Shown: in pieces, positions 14,788 to 15,822 of the stretch
How positions within the stretch are numbered: position 1 is the stretch's first letter
Layout: every line of letters starts with the position of its first letter
Assembly (NCBI GenBank): GCA_034430615.1
Contig: DAOUEJ010000014.1
Location: forward strand, 1-15,822
From: E44-bin32 sp034430615
GTDB taxonomy: Bacteria > Chloroflexota > Anaerolineae > Anaerolineales > E44-bin32
DNA length: 15,822 nt
Direction of reading: 5' to 3'
Made by a program: the position numbers and the translations under genes
The notes under the pieces: model-generated
Told to the model about the DNA's origin: nothing
The model's input: the letters and a program-made list of their open reading frames with translations, nothing else
The model's database searches: none

Positions 14788-15202
14788 CGCAACCTCATTG
14801 ACTCCAGCTCTTGGGGCGGCGGTATCTTACCATAGATTACATTGTACTCGTTACAGGTGTCCGTGTGCACGGGACCAGGCAATCATCACATCAATCGTGA
14901 TGTTTTGCCTCCAGCCCGAGCGCCCTGGGCTAGGCCGGAGTCATACGCCGGCCTGCGGGAAAGGGCACGAGTATGCCCTGTGCCACCCCTTCTCGGGTTG
15001 GCTGCACGGAATATGCCACATGAGCCGCAACGTTCATCTTCCCCGCAGGATAATTCCCGGCTTCAGCCAAGTACACCTGGTCGAGGATCCTGATCATCGG
15101 ATGTCGGCGCAAGCGGTGTTGAAAGCCGGCTTTCTCCCACAGTGCTCCCATGCCGGTACAATTCACTTGAAATATCCACTCAACGAATCCGGAGAACCTA
15201 AT
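14788..15202. other. Gene-poor 415-base stretch
   Basis: No intact gene is supported here. Contents: the leader of the minus-strand hypothetical gene, a hairpin at 14877-14910 (AGGCAA/TTGCCT and CATCAC/GTGATG arms around a 7-base loop, with a TTTT run on the plus strand), and acetyltransferase-like remnants on the minus strand. Confidence 0.5.
14930..15180 (-). pseudogene. Possible GNAT acetyltransferase remnant
   Basis: An open minus-strand frame ending in TAG at 14930 contains IFQVNCTGMGALWEKAGF, which resembles the C-terminal lVNxxNxxAlxLYekxGF segment of GNAT acetyltransferases, then RRHPMIRILDQVYL, like their final strand. Downstream comes AAHVAYSVQPTREGVAQG, which resembles GNAT motif A (VxPxxrGxGiG) but lies after the C-terminal segment instead of before it. 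The order is therefore scrambled and the N-terminal part is missing. There is no ribosome site or plausible start. This is pattern recognition by eye only; it may be a chance open frame opposite the DUF547 pseudogene's leader. Confidence 0.28.
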
Positions 15203-15685
15203 ATGGTCTTGCAAGCGTACATTCATACTGCAGTCTCGAAGCTGGTGGACCTCGCGTTGAGCGTAAAGCCATACGCCGTGCTCAACGGCGGTCCGGCAGG
15301 ACACGAGCCCGATCTGCCGGCACAAACCCTGCTCAAGGCCGGCCGCGCGCTGATCGCTACGGCGATGGATCCGACCAGCGGGAGATAGGACTATATCCAG
15401 CTGCTGTCAGATCCAGCATACCAGGCCTACCGCGAGCTTGCCCGCTCGCTTCGAGGGTTTTCTCCCGCGAGATTTGAGACTGCTGAGCCCACAGCATTCT
15501 GGATCAACCTCTACAACGCGCTCATGATCGACGCTGTGCTCCAGTATGATGTTTCAAGATCCGTGATGCGCGATCCAGGGGTCTTCCGCCGGGCCGCATA
15601 CAACGTGGGTAATCTGCGTTATTCTGCCGATGACATCGAACACGGGATTCTGCGCCGAAACCGACCGCACCCTTTCCTGCGTTAG
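15203..15685 (+). pseudogene. DUF547 domain protein, broken by in-frame TAG and truncated
   Basis: Starts at ATG 15203 with GGAG eight bases upstream. The first 61 codons (SKLVDLALSVKPYAVLNGGP through MDPTSGR) end at TAG 15386-15388. The same frame then continues 98 codons, DYIQLLSDPAYQAYRELARS, with the family core FWINLYNALMIDAVLQY, then SADDIEHGILRRNRPHP. DUF547 proteins usually read GRxDY where the TAG falls, so one codon seems to have mutated. The frame ends at TAGTAG (15683-15688) just after HPFLR, where family members continue about 80-100 residues with the NCGSRSCP-type core, which is absent. So the gene is doubly dead: nonsense mutation plus loss of the 3' half, apparently at an insertion-sequence edge. 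The function of the family is unknown. Confidence 0.8.
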
Positions 15686-15822
15686 TAGTGTCCCACAATT
15701 GCCGAGTGAAGATGAGAAGTAGACCGACCTGAGACGAGTTTAATCCTCATTCGGTCGCGGTTTCCAGTGCTTCAGATCTCTTTCGTCAATGCTTAACCTC
15801 CTTTGTCGATCCAACACAAATT
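15686..15822. mobile_element. Probable end of an insertion sequence, continuing past the window
   Basis: DUF547 homology stops abruptly at about 15685, followed by TAGTGTCCCACAATTGCC, which resembles IS terminal repeats in style. About 50 bases inside, a minus-strand frame ends that looks like a transposase C-terminus. The distance from terminus to stop codon is normal for an IS. Only one end is present, so the inverted repeat, target duplication and family cannot be checked. Confidence 0.4.
15740..15822 (-). CDS. C-terminal fragment of a putative transposase
   Basis: Twenty-six codons enter from the right edge and end at TAA (15742-15740): RQRRLSIDERDLKHWKPRP followed by NED. The basic, Trp-containing tail close to an abrupt homology boundary suggests the end of a transposase. 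The piece is too short for a family call, and chance is not excluded. Confidence 0.35.
   Translation of the reverse strand, partial: FVLDRQRRLSIDERDLKHWKPRPNED

Noticed and set aside
14678..15202. Plus-strand N-terminal extension of the DUF547 frame
   Set aside because: It runs antisense over the hypothetical gene, has no family similarity, and the ATG at 15203 has a ribosome site and fits DUF547 N-termini.
15386..15388. TAG as a recoded (pyrrolysine) codon
   Set aside because: No recoding signal is seen, the downstream half of the domain is also missing, and decay explains both lesions.
1..15822. tRNA genes, rRNA or CRISPR array
   Set aside because: No cloverleaf, rRNA segment or regularly spaced repeat was seen on either strand by eye.

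Overview
The window looks like chromosomal DNA from a Chloroflexota bacterium, most likely class Anaerolineae. This is inferred from the gene mix, from moderately high GC judged by eye, and from a single-pass membrane protein with a Thr/Pro-rich stalk typical of that group. No rRNA or other taxonomic marker is present, so the assignment is tentative.

Layout. Positions 1-1537 (minus strand) hold rsmI followed by a four-base-overlapping bifunctional phosphoglucose/phosphomannose isomerase that runs off the left edge. Positions 1574-2762 (minus) hold a PadR repressor and a GyrI-like ligand-binding protein in one operon, with a perfect 26-bp palindrome over the promoter and start codon. Positions 2954-12227 (plus) form a methionine/one-carbon block: a short MetE-like methyltransferase; a SAM-I riboswitch with its terminator; cobalamin-dependent metH; a homocysteine methyltransferase-methylenetetrahydrofolate reductase fusion; a pterin-4a-carbinolamine dehydratase; and metG (methionyl-tRNA synthetase). 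The metG leader carries a consensus promoter, a Met-rich 31-codon ORF and mutually exclusive antiterminator and terminator stems. Positions 12298-13562 hold a TPR-like/membrane/stalk protein with its own promoter and terminator. Positions 13531-14787 (minus) hold an enoyl-CoA hydratase/isomerase and an acidic-tailed hypothetical protein. The right end (14930-15822) is decayed: acetyltransferase-like scraps, a DUF547 pseudogene broken by an in-frame TAG and cut short, and what looks like the edge of an insertion sequence at the end of the window.

How the genes work together. The fusion protein can reduce methylene-THF to methyl-THF, MetH passes the methyl group through cobalamin to homocysteine, and the MetE-like protein and the fusion's N-terminal domain may offer further routes to methionine. 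SAM represses metH and the fusion through the riboswitch. MetG consumes methionine, and its leader appears built to sense charged tRNA-Met by ribosome stalling.

Best candidate for something undescribed: the metG leader (10189-10451), a trp/his-style ribosome-mediated attenuator apparently applied to methionyl-tRNA synthetase. I know of no such case, but I could not search for one.
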